Assembly (NCBI RefSeq): GCF_963674635.1
Contig: NZ_OY771475.1
Coordinates: 3,100,001-3,164,000, forward strand
DNA: 64,000 nt
Direction of reading: 5' to 3'
DNA from: Breoghania sp.
Lineage (GTDB): Bacteria > Pseudomonadota > Alphaproteobacteria > Rhizobiales > Stappiaceae
The notes under the pieces are model-generated. The model saw nothing but the letters and a program-made list of their open reading frames with translations. It had not been told where the DNA came from and ran no database searches. Positions 1 through 8,437 of this stretch are shown piece after piece. Position numbers and translations under genes: made by a program. Positions within the stretch are counted from its first letter, which is position 1. Every line of letters starts with the position of its first letter.

Positions 1-1
1 A

Positions 2-703
2 ACCGGCATGGTCATCTTCGACATCGTGACGGTGCTCTATTTCATCGTCTCGTCGATGATCCCGGAACAGCCGACCATGCATCTGACCGATCTCGCGATC
101 GCGGTGGTGCTGATCGTCGATTACGTGACGCGGCTGTTGATCGTGGTGCGGCCATTGAAGACCGCGCTGGAACTGACCACCATCGCCGATCTCATCGTGA
201 TCCTCTCGCTGCTTGCGGCAAACTTCATCGACAATCTGGGTTTCCTGCGCATTCTCAGGATGTTGCGGCTGTTGCGCTCCTATCACGTGCTGCGCGATCT
301 CCGGCGCAACTGGATCTGGTTCAAGCGCAACGAGGAGGTGATCCAGTCAGCGGTCAATCTCTTCGTCTTCGTCTTCATCGTGACCGCGATCGTCTTCGTG
401 GCGGAGGCCCAGCACAACGAGAACATCAACACCTATGTCGATGCGCTCTATTTCACGGTGACGACGCTGACCACCACCGGGTTCGGCGACATCACGGTCA
501 AAGACACGTTCGGGCGGCTCCTGACGGTGGCCATCATGGTGATCGGGGTGACCCTGTTCCTGCGCCTCGTCCAGACCATCTTCCGGCCAAGCAAATACCC
601 CTTCACCTGCCCCGATTGCGGGTTGAACCGGCACGACCCGGACGCCATCCACTGCAAGCATTGCGGGCGGGTCCTGAAGATCCCGACGGACGGGGAATCC
701 TGA
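2..703 (+). CDS. Voltage-gated-type potassium channel with C-terminal zinc ribbon (5' end cut by window)
   Basis: Inner-membrane cation channel subunit of the six-helix voltage-gated family. The selectivity filter TTTGFGD, about residue 155 counted from the ATG at 8, marks a K+-selective pore. Ahead of it is an arginine-rich S4-like helix (RILRMLRLLR). After the last membrane helix comes a cytoplasmic tail with CPDC and CKHC pairs, a likely zinc ribbon that is unusual for this family. The frame is open to base 2, and the first visible residues already lie in a membrane helix. The true start is therefore probably upstream, and the ATG at 8 is only the first one visible. The fold call is firm; gating and the role of the ribbon are unknown. 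Confidence 0.85.
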   Translation, partial: TGMVIFDIVTVLYFIVSSMIPEQPTMHLTDLAIAVVLIVDYVTRLLIVVRPLKTALELTTIADLIVILSLLAANFIDNLGFLRILRMLRLLRSYHVLRDLRRNWIWFKRNEEVIQSAVNLFVFVFIVTAIVFVAEAQHNENINTYVDALYFTVTTLTTTGFGDITVKDTFGRLLTVAIMVIGVTLFLRLVQTIFRPSKYPFTCPDCGLNRHDPDAIHCKHCGRVLKIPTDGES

Positions 704-731
704 GCCAGAAGGCGTTTCAAGCATCCGTTTC

Positions 732-763
732 GAAGGCGTTCGAAAGGACTTTCGAACGCCTTC
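732..763. terminator. Perfect 15-bp palindrome between convergent genes
   Basis: A 15-base arm (732-746) is followed by a 2-base loop and its exact complement (749-763). It lies between the converging channel gene and the flavoprotein gene. There is no long T run on either side, so it is a candidate bidirectional terminator judged by position and stem strength only. Confidence 0.5.
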
Positions 764-770
764 AATCCGA

Positions 771-2024
771 TCATTGAGTCATAAGGCTTTTCTTTTGAAG
801 AAAACGGTCGATCCCCGCGGCCGCCGCCACCCCCGTGGCAAAGCTCGCCTGGAGAAGATATCCCCCCGTCGGGGCCTCCCAGTCGAGCATCTCGCCTGCA
901 CAGAATATCCCCGGCCTGTCGGCGAGCATCATGTTCCCGTCAAGCCCGGCAAGCGCGATGCCACCGGCACTTGAAATGGCGCGCTCCAGACCGGCGGTTG
1001 CGGTGAGACGAAGCGGGCAGGCCTTGATGAGGCGGGCGAGCTCGGCGGCATCGGAGGGAAGCGAGCCGTCTTTCTGGGCGCAGGCATCGCGCAGCACCGC
1101 GATGGCGAGCGGCGAGAGCCCCGCCGCCTTGCGCAGGAAGTTGGAGACCGACTGGTGACCGCGCGGACGGGCGAGGCGTTCCTGAAGGCGCTCAAGCGGC
1201 GTGTCGGGCCGGAGGTCGATCAGAAGCTCGGCCGCGCCCTGCGCCTCGATCGCCTCCCGCAAGACGGCGGAAAGCGCGTAGACCGGAACGCCCTCGATAC
1301 CGGTGGCGGTGATCATGACATCGCCCCGCGCGGCATGGGAGCCGAAGGAGAGGCCGACGGTCTTGAGCGGGGTTCCGGCGAACCGCTCCACCAGAACCGG
1401 CGACCAGCTTGTGAGAAAGCCGCAATTGGAGGGCCGGATCGGGGTCACGGCGACACCGGCCCGCTCGATCAGCCCCGGCCATGCGGGATCCGCGCCGAGC
1501 TTTGGCCAGCTGAGCCCACCCAGCGCCAGAAGGGTGGCGTCGGCGGTTCGGGTGACCGCGCCTTGCGGGGTTTCAAAGACAAGCGCGCCATCGTCGGTCC
1601 AGCCCGTCCAGCGATGGCGGGCAAGCAACGTGACGCCAAGCTCCCCAAGCCTGGAAAGCCAGGCCCTAAGCAGCGGCGAGGCCTTCATGGCCTTTGGAAA
1701 GACGCGATGGGAGGAGCCGACAAAGGTCTCCGCCCCGAGCCCGTCCGCCCAGGCGCGAAGCGCCTCGGGCGGGAAGGCGCGGATGGCGGGTTCAAGCACC
1801 GCACGGGCCGCCCCATAGCGGGTCAGGAAGGTTTCCAGATCCTCCGCATGGGTGAGGTTCAGCCCACCGCGCCCGGCCATGAGAAACCGGCGCGCGGGCG
1901 AAGCGAGGCGGTCATGGACGGTGACGGAATGACCGGCCTCAGCCAGCCTTTCGGCCGCGATGAGCCCGGCGGGGCCTGCGCCGATCACGGCGATGGTGGC
2001 TGCGGAATGGGGATCCTGGGTCAT
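771..2024 (-). CDS. HI0933/YhiN-family FAD flavoprotein
   Basis: Predicted NAD(P)/FAD-dependent oxidoreductase of the HI0933 (YhiN) family; the physiological substrate is unknown. The N-terminus has a Rossmann dinucleotide motif, VIGAGPAGLIAAERL, at about residues 13-27. The family signature GRGGLNLTHAED follows near residue 52. The C-terminal FAD-binding part contains GIFCAGEMLDWEAPTGGY. The length of 417 residues fits the subfamily often labelled TIGR03862. The stop is 11 bases from the end of the next minus-strand frame, so it is probably cotranscribed downstream of the ArsC-like gene. Family assignment is secure and function is not. Confidence 0.88.
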   Translation of the reverse strand: MTQDPHSAATIAVIGAGPAGLIAAERLAEAGHSVTVHDRLASPARRFLMAGRGGLNLTHAEDLETFLTRYGAARAVLEPAIRAFPPEALRAWADGLGAETFVGSSHRVFPKAMKASPLLRAWLSRLGELGVTLLARHRWTGWTDDGALVFETPQGAVTRTADATLLALGGLSWPKLGADPAWPGLIERAGVAVTPIRPSNCGFLTSWSPVLVERFAGTPLKTVGLSFGSHAARGDVMITATGIEGVPVYALSAVLREAIEAQGAAELLIDLRPDTPLERLQERLARPRGHQSVSNFLRKAAGLSPLAIAVLRDACAQKDGSLPSDAAELARLIKACPLRLTATAGLERAISSAGGIALAGLDGNMMLADRPGIFCAGEMLDWEAPTGGYLLQASFATGVAAAAGIDRFLQKKSLMTQ

Positions 2025-2035
2025 GGTGCTGGCGG

Positions 2036-2395
2036 CTATTTCAGTGTGCCGGATTCAAGCGCGATCTCCCAGGCGGTCAGATCGAAGCCAAGGAGCCGCA
2101 GGCCCTCGGCCTCGACCACCGGACGCTTGATGATGGAGGGTTCGGCCAGCATCAGGGCGATGGCCGTTTCCTCGTTGGTGACCGCGTCCTTGACCTCGTC
2201 GGGCTGCTTGCGCCAGGTGGTGCCGCGCCGGTTCAGGAGCTTCTCCCAGCCGAATTCCGCCACCTGCGCGCGCAGGGCCACCTCGTCGACGCCCTTCTTC
2301 TTGTAGTCGTGAAACTCGTATTCGACACCCGCATCCTGGAGGAAGCGGCGGGCCTTCTTCACCGTGTCGCAGTTGGCGATGCCGTAGAGCTTCAT
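2036..2395 (-). CDS. ArsC/Spx/YffB-family thioredoxin-fold protein
   Basis: A 119-residue protein of the ArsC/Spx/MgsR family. It opens with MKLYGIANCDTVKKAR, which matches the YffB-type branch with its single N-terminal cysteine (Cys9). The family has a thioredoxin-like fold; true arsenate reductases use the equivalent cysteine with glutathione or glutaredoxin. YffB-type members have no settled function, and no arsenic genes are nearby. The frame extends further upstream, but the ATG at 2395 places the conserved N-terminus exactly, so the longer start is rejected. It precedes the flavoprotein gene by 11 bases. Confidence 0.85.
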   Translation of the reverse strand: MKLYGIANCDTVKKARRFLQDAGVEYEFHDYKKKGVDEVALRAQVAEFGWEKLLNRRGTTWRKQPDEVKDAVTNEETAIALMLAEPSIIKRPVVEAEGLRLLGFDLTAWEIALESGTLK

Positions 2396-2510
2396 GGGGC
2401 GGATCCTTTTTCGAAATTCGGGCGTTGCGTCGGGGCCAGATAAAGACCAATCCGGCCCAAAGGTCCAGCCCGCGCAACAGATCCTGCCGCGCGTCGTCAC
2501 AACCCGTGAT

Positions 2511-2539
2511 TTGACAATCGACCGATGCGTACCTATCTG
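2511..2539 (+). promoter_or_regulatory. Candidate sigma-70 promoter upstream of the glyoxalase-superfamily gene
   Basis: TTGACA at 2511-2516 is followed after exactly 17 bases by TATCTG at 2534-2539. The rest of the 307-base gap (2396-2702) between the divergent ArsC-like and glyoxalase-like genes shows no other structure I can name. The 5' leader would be about 155 bases. Confidence 0.4.
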
Positions 2540-2702
2540 GAGCGCCGGGTGGAAGGCCCCAGCTGCTCGCGACGGCGCATATGCCGATGGTGAAGTCCTT
2601 CCGATTTCTCGTTCCGCTGCCACGAATGTCCGAATTGGCGGTGCGACGGCAATGCGAGCCCCGTCCCTTGAACCGCATGCTCGGACTGAATCGAGGCTTG
2701 CG

Positions 2703-3158
2703 ATGAACGGAATCATTCCAACACTTGACGAGGCCAAGCGTCAGGCGAAACGCCTGCGCGCCGACATGGCCGCATCCGGCACCGACCTTTCCCATGGGCG
2801 GTCGCTGGAAATCGTCGCCCATCAGCACGGATACCGCGACTGGAACACCTTCCACGCGACCATCGGCAACGGACCGCCACGCGAGGAGGCGCGCCGAACC
2901 TGCGCGCCGGTGGAGATCGGCCAGACGGTGCGCGGCACCTATCTTGGCCAGCCCTTCCTCGGGCAGGTCCTCTCCGTGCACATGATGGGCACCCCGGCGC
3001 GCTATGCGGTGGAGATCGATTTCGACGAGCCCGTCGATGTCGTGACCTTCGACAGCTTCTCGTCTTTCCGCAAGAGGGTGCGCACCACCGTCGATGCGGC
3101 GGGCGTGAGCACGTCGAAAACCTCCGATGGCGAGCCGCATATGCGGCTCATCCTCTAG
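2703..3158 (+). CDS. Small glyoxalase-superfamily-like protein
   Basis: A 151-residue protein. Residues 5-60 resemble the short helical domain annotated as a glyoxalase superfamily protein in many alphaproteobacteria. The signature is a pattern of DEAKRQAKRLRADM, then SLEIVAHQHGYRDWNTFHA. The remainder (about 70-150) is a small beta-rich segment. No glyoxalase metal ligands can be pointed to, so an enzymatic role is not supported. The ATG at 2703 starts immediately before the conserved domain. It stands alone between a divergent gene and a convergent LacI regulator. Function unknown. Confidence 0.65.
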   Translation: MNGIIPTLDEAKRQAKRLRADMAASGTDLSHGRSLEIVAHQHGYRDWNTFHATIGNGPPREEARRTCAPVEIGQTVRGTYLGQPFLGQVLSVHMMGTPARYAVEIDFDEPVDVVTFDSFSSFRKRVRTTVDAAGVSTSKTSDGEPHMRLIL

Positions 3159-3179
3159 GCCTGTCCCAAAGGGCACGAA

Positions 3180-3204
3180 CCGCGGACGTCTCAGGCGTCC
3201 GCGG
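3180..3204. terminator. Hairpin between convergent genes
   Basis: CCGCGGACG (3180-3188) and CGTCCGCGG (3196-3204) form a 9-bp stem around a 7-base loop. It sits just after the glyoxalase-like gene and before the stop of the LacI gene on the other strand. It lacks a strong T run, so it is a candidate bidirectional terminator. Confidence 0.45.
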
Positions 3205-3206
3205 CC

Positions 3207-4328
3207 TCACTCCTCTTCGTTTTCAATGCCGTCCCCGTCTGCCGGACAGGCATGCGCGGTGCTTTCACGCGCCACGAGATGCGGGGCGATGATGGTGCGC
3301 TCCATCGCGGGCGCAGTCTCCTCATCCCGTGCCGCGATCAGCGACAGGATGACCTCCGCCGCCCGTTCGCCGATCTGCGGACCACCGCTGTTGACCGTGG
3401 TCAGCGACGGCGTGGAGGTGGCCGCGTCGAGCGCATCGTCATAGCCGACGACAGCGATATCGCGGCCCGCTTCAAGACCATGCCTGCGCAGGCCCTCCAC
3501 CAGACCACGGGCGATCATGTCGTTGAAACACATGACGGCGCTCGGGCGCGGCGCGCGCTGCATGAGGATCGGGGCCATGGCGAACCCGTCCTCGCGGGTC
3601 ATCAATTCAGGCACATCGAGCTGGGAACGCGGATCGACGCCCGCTTCCGCCAGCGCATCGCGCCACCCTTCCAGCCGGTCCCGCCCGGTGGAGGTCTGCC
3701 GCCTGCCGCCCAGAAAGGCGATCCGGCGATGCCCCATCGCGATGAGATGGCGCACGGCCATGCGCGTTCCCTTGCGATCATCGCCGCGTACGACCGGCGC
3801 GCGCGCGCCCTCCACGTCGCGACAGATGAGCGCGACCGGCAAGCCCGCCTCCACCAGCCGATTGATCTCGTCGGCCTGCGTTCCCACCGAGGGGCACAGC
3901 ACCACCCCGTCGGCGCGGTGCTGCAGCAGCGACTGCACGAAACTGCGCTGGCGGTCGATGTCGTCTTGATGATTGCAGATGAAGACGATCTGGTCGTTTT
4001 CGCCCAGCGCATCTTCAAGCGCGCGGAAGATCGAGGCGAAATAGGGATTGAGGATGTCGTGAACGGCGACGCCGACCACGTTGGAGCGTGCGGTGCGAAG
4101 GGCGGCGGCGGAGCGGTTGTAGATGTAGCCCGCCTCTGTGGCCGCCTCTTTCACGCGCTCGCGCGTCGCCTGCGCAACGAGGGGGGAGTCGCGCAGGGCG
4201 AGGGAGATCGTGGCGGTGGAGACGCCCAGCCTCTCCGCAAGGTTTGCCAGCGTCAGCCGCCGCTTGCGGCGACCGTTTCTGTGTTCCCTCGCCCGTTCGG
4301 CACGGGCCCGCATGCGGTTGTCCGGCAT
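3207..4328 (-). CDS. LacI-family transcriptional regulator
   Basis: DNA-binding repressor or activator of the LacI/GalR family. The N-terminal helix-turn-helix is clear (LTLANLAERLGVSTATISLAL, with the hinge helix segment TEAGYIYNRSAAALRT). A periplasmic-binding-protein-like effector domain follows, with FGGRRQTSTGRDRLEGW-type and VVGYDDALDAATSTPSLTT motifs. The ATG at 4328 is preferred over an upstream start at 4400, because the extra 24 residues are unlike the family. No sugar transporter or catabolic operon adjoins it, so its ligand cannot be inferred from context. Confidence 0.88.
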   Translation of the reverse strand: MPDNRMRARAERAREHRNGRRKRRLTLANLAERLGVSTATISLALRDSPLVAQATRERVKEAATEAGYIYNRSAAALRTARSNVVGVAVHDILNPYFASIFRALEDALGENDQIVFICNHQDDIDRQRSFVQSLLQHRADGVVLCPSVGTQADEINRLVEAGLPVALICRDVEGARAPVVRGDDRKGTRMAVRHLIAMGHRRIAFLGGRRQTSTGRDRLEGWRDALAEAGVDPRSQLDVPELMTREDGFAMAPILMQRAPRPSAVMCFNDMIARGLVEGLRRHGLEAGRDIAVVGYDDALDAATSTPSLTTVNSGGPQIGERAAEVILSLIAARDEETAPAMERTIIAPHLVARESTAHACPADGDGIENEEE

Positions 4329-4494
4329 TGCTCCATGTCCCGGGGGCCTTCGCGCCCTCCAACGCTCCTGATCATCGATCGCGGCGGGACCGCGGTTCAA
4401 AGGTCACTGTCGCGCGGCGGGCGACCAAAGGAAAGCACCGACCCCCAGACGCTTTGACGCGAAAAGGCGCGGGCAAGCCCGGAAAGCTCCCTTG

Positions 4495-5454
4495 TCAAGC
4501 CTTTGGAACGGGCGCGGAGGAGCGATTGAGCTGGCGTTCGCGATAGAGGAGGTAGAGGCCGGACCCAACAATGACGGACGCGCCGAGGATGGTTGTGAAG
4601 CCGGGAACATCGCCAAAGACGATGTAGCCCAGAGCGACCATCCAGACGATCTGGCTGTAGAAGAAAGGCGCGAGCACCGGCGCGGGCACGATGGCGTGGG
4701 CCTTGGTGAGAAGCCAGTGGCCGAAACCGCCGAAGAAGCCGGTGGAACACAGAAGCGCCCAGGTGCCAAGCGATTGCGGCGTCTCCCAGACCGTGACCAC
4801 GACCGGGGTCATGGCGAGGGATGCGACGGCGCCGGAAATGAGCAACATGCCATCGACGGAGTCCGTTTCCGTCAGGATGCGCGTCGTCAGTGCATAAACG
4901 GCGTAGCAGATCATCGCCGCCAGAGAGAGGCTGACCGCCCAATGCAGCCCGCCAAGTCCGGGGCGCGTGACGATCAGCACGCCAAGGAAACCGACGCCGA
5001 TCGCCGTCCAGCGCCGCCGCCCGGCCCATTCGCCCAGCACCGGCCCGGCAAGCGCCGTGACCAGAAGGGGCCCGGCAAACATGATGGTGACGGTGTCGGA
5101 AAGCTGGAGATAGCGCAGCGCCATGAAGTTGAAGATCGTGGTGCCCAGCAGGCCCAGCGAACGCACGACCTGCAGAACCGGGCGCTTCGTATGCAGGATG
5201 TGGCGGCGCTTCCAGACCCGGAAGAAGAAGATCGCCATCACGAAATGGCTGGTGAAGCGGAACCAGACGACCTGAAGCGTGGGCAACTCCTGGCTCAGAT
5301 ATTTGGCCGTGGTGTCGAGCACGGAGAAGAACGCAACGGTCACGACGATCAGCAGGATGCCAGCAAGGCGCGCCTTGATCTGTTCCGGCGTGAAATCCTG
5401 CGCCCTGTCGACATCGACCGCCGCGCGGCCGGGTTTTCGGGTATCGCCCGTCAT
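4495..5454 (-). CDS. EamA/DMT-superfamily transporter
   Basis: A 319-residue inner-membrane protein with about ten hydrophobic segments arranged as two EamA repeats (roughly residues 28-160 and 175-305), the layout of drug/metabolite exporters of the RhaT/YdcZ/EamA group. Substrates in this family are diverse, and none can be read from the sequence. It lies between the LacI and MarR regulators in the same orientation, with gaps of 166 and 224 bases, so coexpression is possible but not shown. Confidence 0.85.
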   Translation of the reverse strand: MTGDTRKPGRAAVDVDRAQDFTPEQIKARLAGILLIVVTVAFFSVLDTTAKYLSQELPTLQVVWFRFTSHFVMAIFFFRVWKRRHILHTKRPVLQVVRSLGLLGTTIFNFMALRYLQLSDTVTIMFAGPLLVTALAGPVLGEWAGRRRWTAIGVGFLGVLIVTRPGLGGLHWAVSLSLAAMICYAVYALTTRILTETDSVDGMLLISGAVASLAMTPVVVTVWETPQSLGTWALLCSTGFFGGFGHWLLTKAHAIVPAPVLAPFFYSQIVWMVALGYIVFGDVPGFTTILGASVIVGSGLYLLYRERQLNRSSAPVPKA

Positions 5455-5678
5455 GTGGGTCCGTGATTGCTGGAGAAAGGCCCAGACCCGCCGTCGCCCT
5501 GTGTCGGGCTTTCGGGTCGCGAGCGCGCAAGACTAAAGCACGCGAGGCCGCTGAGCCATGGCACGTCCGCATGACTTGACGGCCCAGACACGCGGCTGAT
5601 GCATGGTAATTGTTATCAAGTTAGCTTTTGCGAAGGGGGATCCGCAAGTGGCCATCGGTCTTGCGGGGAAACGGGGCG

Positions 5679-6212
5679 TTATTCGGCCGGTTCGCCCAAG
5701 GCTTCGGGTGCGGTCGCCTCATCGCGCGAGACAGCGGCGTCTTCCGCATCGATCTCGGCATCGAGCGCCACGTCATGGGCGGCACTGGCGGCAAGATTGC
5801 GTTCCAGGAGGCGCAGGAGCTTGCGCAGACGCTTGCGGTCCTTGTCGTCGAAATCGGCCAGAGCTTCCTTTTCCAGCCGCTTCCACGCCCGGTCGATCAG
5901 CTCCACGCGGGCAAGGCCGGTTTCGGTGAGATAGACGCGGGCAAGACGCCCGTCATTTGCCGCGGCGCGGCGTTCCACCAGGTCTTGTGCCGACATGCGG
6001 GTGATCATCTTGGTGACGGTGGGCGGCTGGACGCCCAGCGACAGGGCAAGTTCGCTCATCGACAGCCCGTCGCTGTCGGCCAGAACCTTCAGCACCGCTT
6101 CCTGTCCCGGGTGCAGCCCGATGCGCGAGAGATGCGCACCGGAGCGGGCCCGGCAGGCCTTGGCTGTCTGGGCCAGCCGAAAGGTGATGCTCTTCTTGTA
6201 GTTGAACGCCAT
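5679..6212 (-). CDS. MarR-family transcriptional regulator
   Basis: A winged-helix regulator of 177 residues. The recognition region is SELALSLGVQPPTVTKMITRM, followed by the wing DLVERRAAANDGRLARVYLTETG, which is typical of MarR. The C-terminal 25 residues are Ala/Glu-rich and acidic. The ATG at 6212 has an AGGA sequence about eight bases upstream; a GTG two codons earlier would put the same sequence too close. It may control itself or the EamA transporter downstream on the same strand. The ligand is unknown. Confidence 0.85.
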   Translation of the reverse strand: MAFNYKKSITFRLAQTAKACRARSGAHLSRIGLHPGQEAVLKVLADSDGLSMSELALSLGVQPPTVTKMITRMSAQDLVERRAAANDGRLARVYLTETGLARVELIDRAWKRLEKEALADFDDKDRKRLRKLLRLLERNLAASAAHDVALDAEIDAEDAAVSRDEATAPEALGEPAE

Positions 6213-6294
6213 GGCCACCGTCCTAGCACCGGTGCATGAAGGTATCGTGACTGCATCACGTCAAGGCATGGCGCGCAAGGCAGGTTTTGCGGAG

Positions 6295-7113
6295 CTAGGC
6301 GCCCCCGGTCGCGCCCTCGCCATTGAGCGGGTTTTTCGCCGACCACTTGTAGCGGATCGTCTCCATGCGCGTGGAGCGCGCATCGTAGAGAACGAGACGG
6401 CCCACCAGATCTTCACCGAAGCCGACGATCTCCTTGATCACTTCCATGGCCTGCATGGTGCCGATGATGCCGGGAAGCGCGCCGAGAACACCGGCTTGCG
6501 CACAGGTGGGCAGAAGGCCCTCCGGCGGCTGGTTCGGGAACAGGCAGCGATAGGTCGGGTTGGGATTGCCATCCGCATCCGTCAGATGCGGTTTCAGCGT
6601 GGTGAGGGAGCCGTCGAACTGGCCGATGGCCGCCGTCACCAATGTGCGTTTCGCGTGGAAACAGGCATCCGAGACGCCGTAGCGGGTGGCGAAATTGTCC
6701 GAGCCGTCGGCGACGATGTCATAGGCGGAAATCAGCTCCACCGCATTTTCCGGCGTGATGCGTATGTTGTGCGTCTCCACCGTCACATGCGGATTGAGCC
6801 GGGCCACGGAGGCTTGCGCGCTTTCCACCTTGGGCATGCCCACCGCTGCGGTATCGTGGATGATCTGGCGCTGAAGGTTTGACAGCGAAACGGTGTCGTC
6901 ATCGACGACGCCGATGGTGCCGACACCGGCGGCGGCCAGATACTGGATCAGCGGCGCACCGAGCCCGCCCGCGCCCACGATCAGTACACGCGCCGCCTTC
7001 AGGCGCTGTTGCCCCGGCCCGCCGACATCGCGCAGCACAATGTGACGCGCATAGCGTTCCAGCTCTTCGCCTGCCAGCTTGCCGCCGGCAGGCCTTTCAC
7101 AAGTGCCTGTCAT
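6295..7113 (-). CDS. moeB: HesA/MoeB/ThiF-family adenylyltransferase
   Basis: E1-like enzyme that adenylates the C-terminal glycine of a small sulfur-carrier protein (MoaD in molybdopterin synthesis, or ThiS). The nucleotide-binding loop VGAGGLGAPLIQYLAAAG lies near residues 46-63. DDDTVSLSNLQRQIIH and the catalytic-type PTCAQAGVLGALPG follow. At 272 residues it is a stand-alone adenylation domain without a rhodanese extension. The C-terminal CxxC zinc pair of classical MoeB is not visible. MoeB is the most probable identity; ThiF cannot be excluded. It follows hrcA on the same strand by 8 bases. Confidence 0.8.
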   Translation of the reverse strand: MTGTCERPAGGKLAGEELERYARHIVLRDVGGPGQQRLKAARVLIVGAGGLGAPLIQYLAAAGVGTIGVVDDDTVSLSNLQRQIIHDTAAVGMPKVESAQASVARLNPHVTVETHNIRITPENAVELISAYDIVADGSDNFATRYGVSDACFHAKRTLVTAAIGQFDGSLTTLKPHLTDADGNPNPTYRCLFPNQPPEGLLPTCAQAGVLGALPGIIGTMQAMEVIKEIVGFGEDLVGRLVLYDARSTRMETIRYKWSAKNPLNGEGATGGA

Positions 7114-7121
7114 GACATGTC

Positions 7122-8213
7122 CTATCCGAGCAGCCGGGAGACCACCCTGGCGGTGTAGTCGACCATGGGAATCACCCGCGCGTAGTTCACCCGGGTCGGT
7201 CCTATGACACCCAGCACGCCGACGATACGCTGCTCCTTGTCGCGGTAGGGCGAGACGATCAGCGAGGAGCCGGACATGGAAAAGAGCTTGTTTTCCGATC
7301 CGATGAAGATGCGCACACCGTCGCCCCGCTCCGCGGCCCCCAGAAGCTGGATCAGCTCGCGCTTGCTCTCAAGATCATCGAACAGCATGCGGATGCGTTC
7401 CATGTCTTCCGAAGCGGCGGCATCGAGCAGGTTGGAGCGCCCGCGCACGATCAGCGTGTCACGGCTGCCCGTTTCGCTGCCCGCCCATGTGGCAAGCCCG
7501 GCATCGACCAGCTTGCGGGTCAGCTCGTCGATCTCCGCCTGGCTTTCCTCCTTGGCCTTTTCCATGGTGCGGCGCGATTCCGCCAGCGTGCGACCGCGAA
7601 TATGGGCGTTCAGATAATTGGACGCCTCCATGAGCGCGGAAGCCGGAAGCCCGTCGGGCAGATCGATGATGCGGTTTTCGACCGTGCCATCCTCCGCCAC
7701 CAGCACGACCAGTGCCTTGGTCGGTTCAAGGCGGACGAATTCGATGTGCTTCATGCGGGTGTCGGACTTGTGGGTCAGCACCACGCCCGCGCCATGGGAC
7801 AGGCCGGAGAGCATCTGGCTCGCCTCGGTGAGCACCTGTTCCACGCCGCGCATGTCGCCCGACGCCTTGACCCGCGCCTCGATCGCCTCGCGCTCGTCGC
7901 GCGTCACGTCGCCCACTTCCAGAAGCGCATCGACGAAGAAGCGCAGGCCCAGTTCGGTGGGCAGGCGCCCGGCGGAGGTGTGGGGGGCAAAGATCAGGCC
8001 CAGATGCTCCAGGTCCGACATGACATTGCGCACCGAGGCCGCCGACAGGTTGATCGGCAACAGGCGCGAGACGTTGCGCGAGCCCACCGGCTCGCCCGTT
8101 TCAAGATAGGATTCCACGATGGAGCGGAAGATCTCGCGCGAGCGGTCATCCAGATCGCGCAGGCTTCCGCCGAGGCTCGAGATCGCGATGGAAGGCTTGT
8201 TCACGTCCTGCAT
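7122..8213 (-). CDS. hrcA: Heat-inducible transcription repressor HrcA
   Basis: Repressor that binds CIRCE operators to control chaperone genes. The N-terminal winged helix (LDDRSREIFRSIVESYLETG, then GSRNVSRLLPINLSAASVRN) and the family segment SDLEHLGLIFAPHTSAGRLPT are intact. The GAF-like C-terminal part ends with GVLGVIGPTRVNYARVIPMV. The ATG at 8213 matches the usual start; a longer frame to 8261 adds 16 atypical residues. It is divergent from rph, a common arrangement in Rhizobiales. In that group grpE normally follows hrcA, but here moeB does. I find no CIRCE palindrome in the 224-base rph-hrcA gap. Confidence 0.95.
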   Translation of the reverse strand: MQDVNKPSIAISSLGGSLRDLDDRSREIFRSIVESYLETGEPVGSRNVSRLLPINLSAASVRNVMSDLEHLGLIFAPHTSAGRLPTELGLRFFVDALLEVGDVTRDEREAIEARVKASGDMRGVEQVLTEASQMLSGLSHGAGVVLTHKSDTRMKHIEFVRLEPTKALVVLVAEDGTVENRIIDLPDGLPASALMEASNYLNAHIRGRTLAESRRTMEKAKEESQAEIDELTRKLVDAGLATWAGSETGSRDTLIVRGRSNLLDAAASEDMERIRMLFDDLESKRELIQLLGAAERGDGVRIFIGSENKLFSMSGSSLIVSPYRDKEQRIVGVLGVIGPTRVNYARVIPMVDYTARVVSRLLG

Positions 8214-8437
8214 TCTTCGTTCCGGTTCGAATCGATCCTGTTCCAGCCTTTGCCGGTTCAAGGATATTTAGGCCCAAACACCGACAAGTGGGCAAGAGCC
8301 CTTTACGCGCCTCGTCTCGCGCGGCTACAAGGCTGCCTGTTGGACAGGCCGTCGACCGGACGCCGCCTGTCGCCAGATGCCAGACGTGACCGACCACGAA
8401 TGCCGAAGATCGGCGCGGGCCCAGACGGAGACCATTC

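Noticed and set aside
8214..8437. CIRCE operator in the hrcA-rph gap
   Set aside because: No TTAGCACTC/GAGTGCTAA dyad, even allowing a few changes, could be read there.
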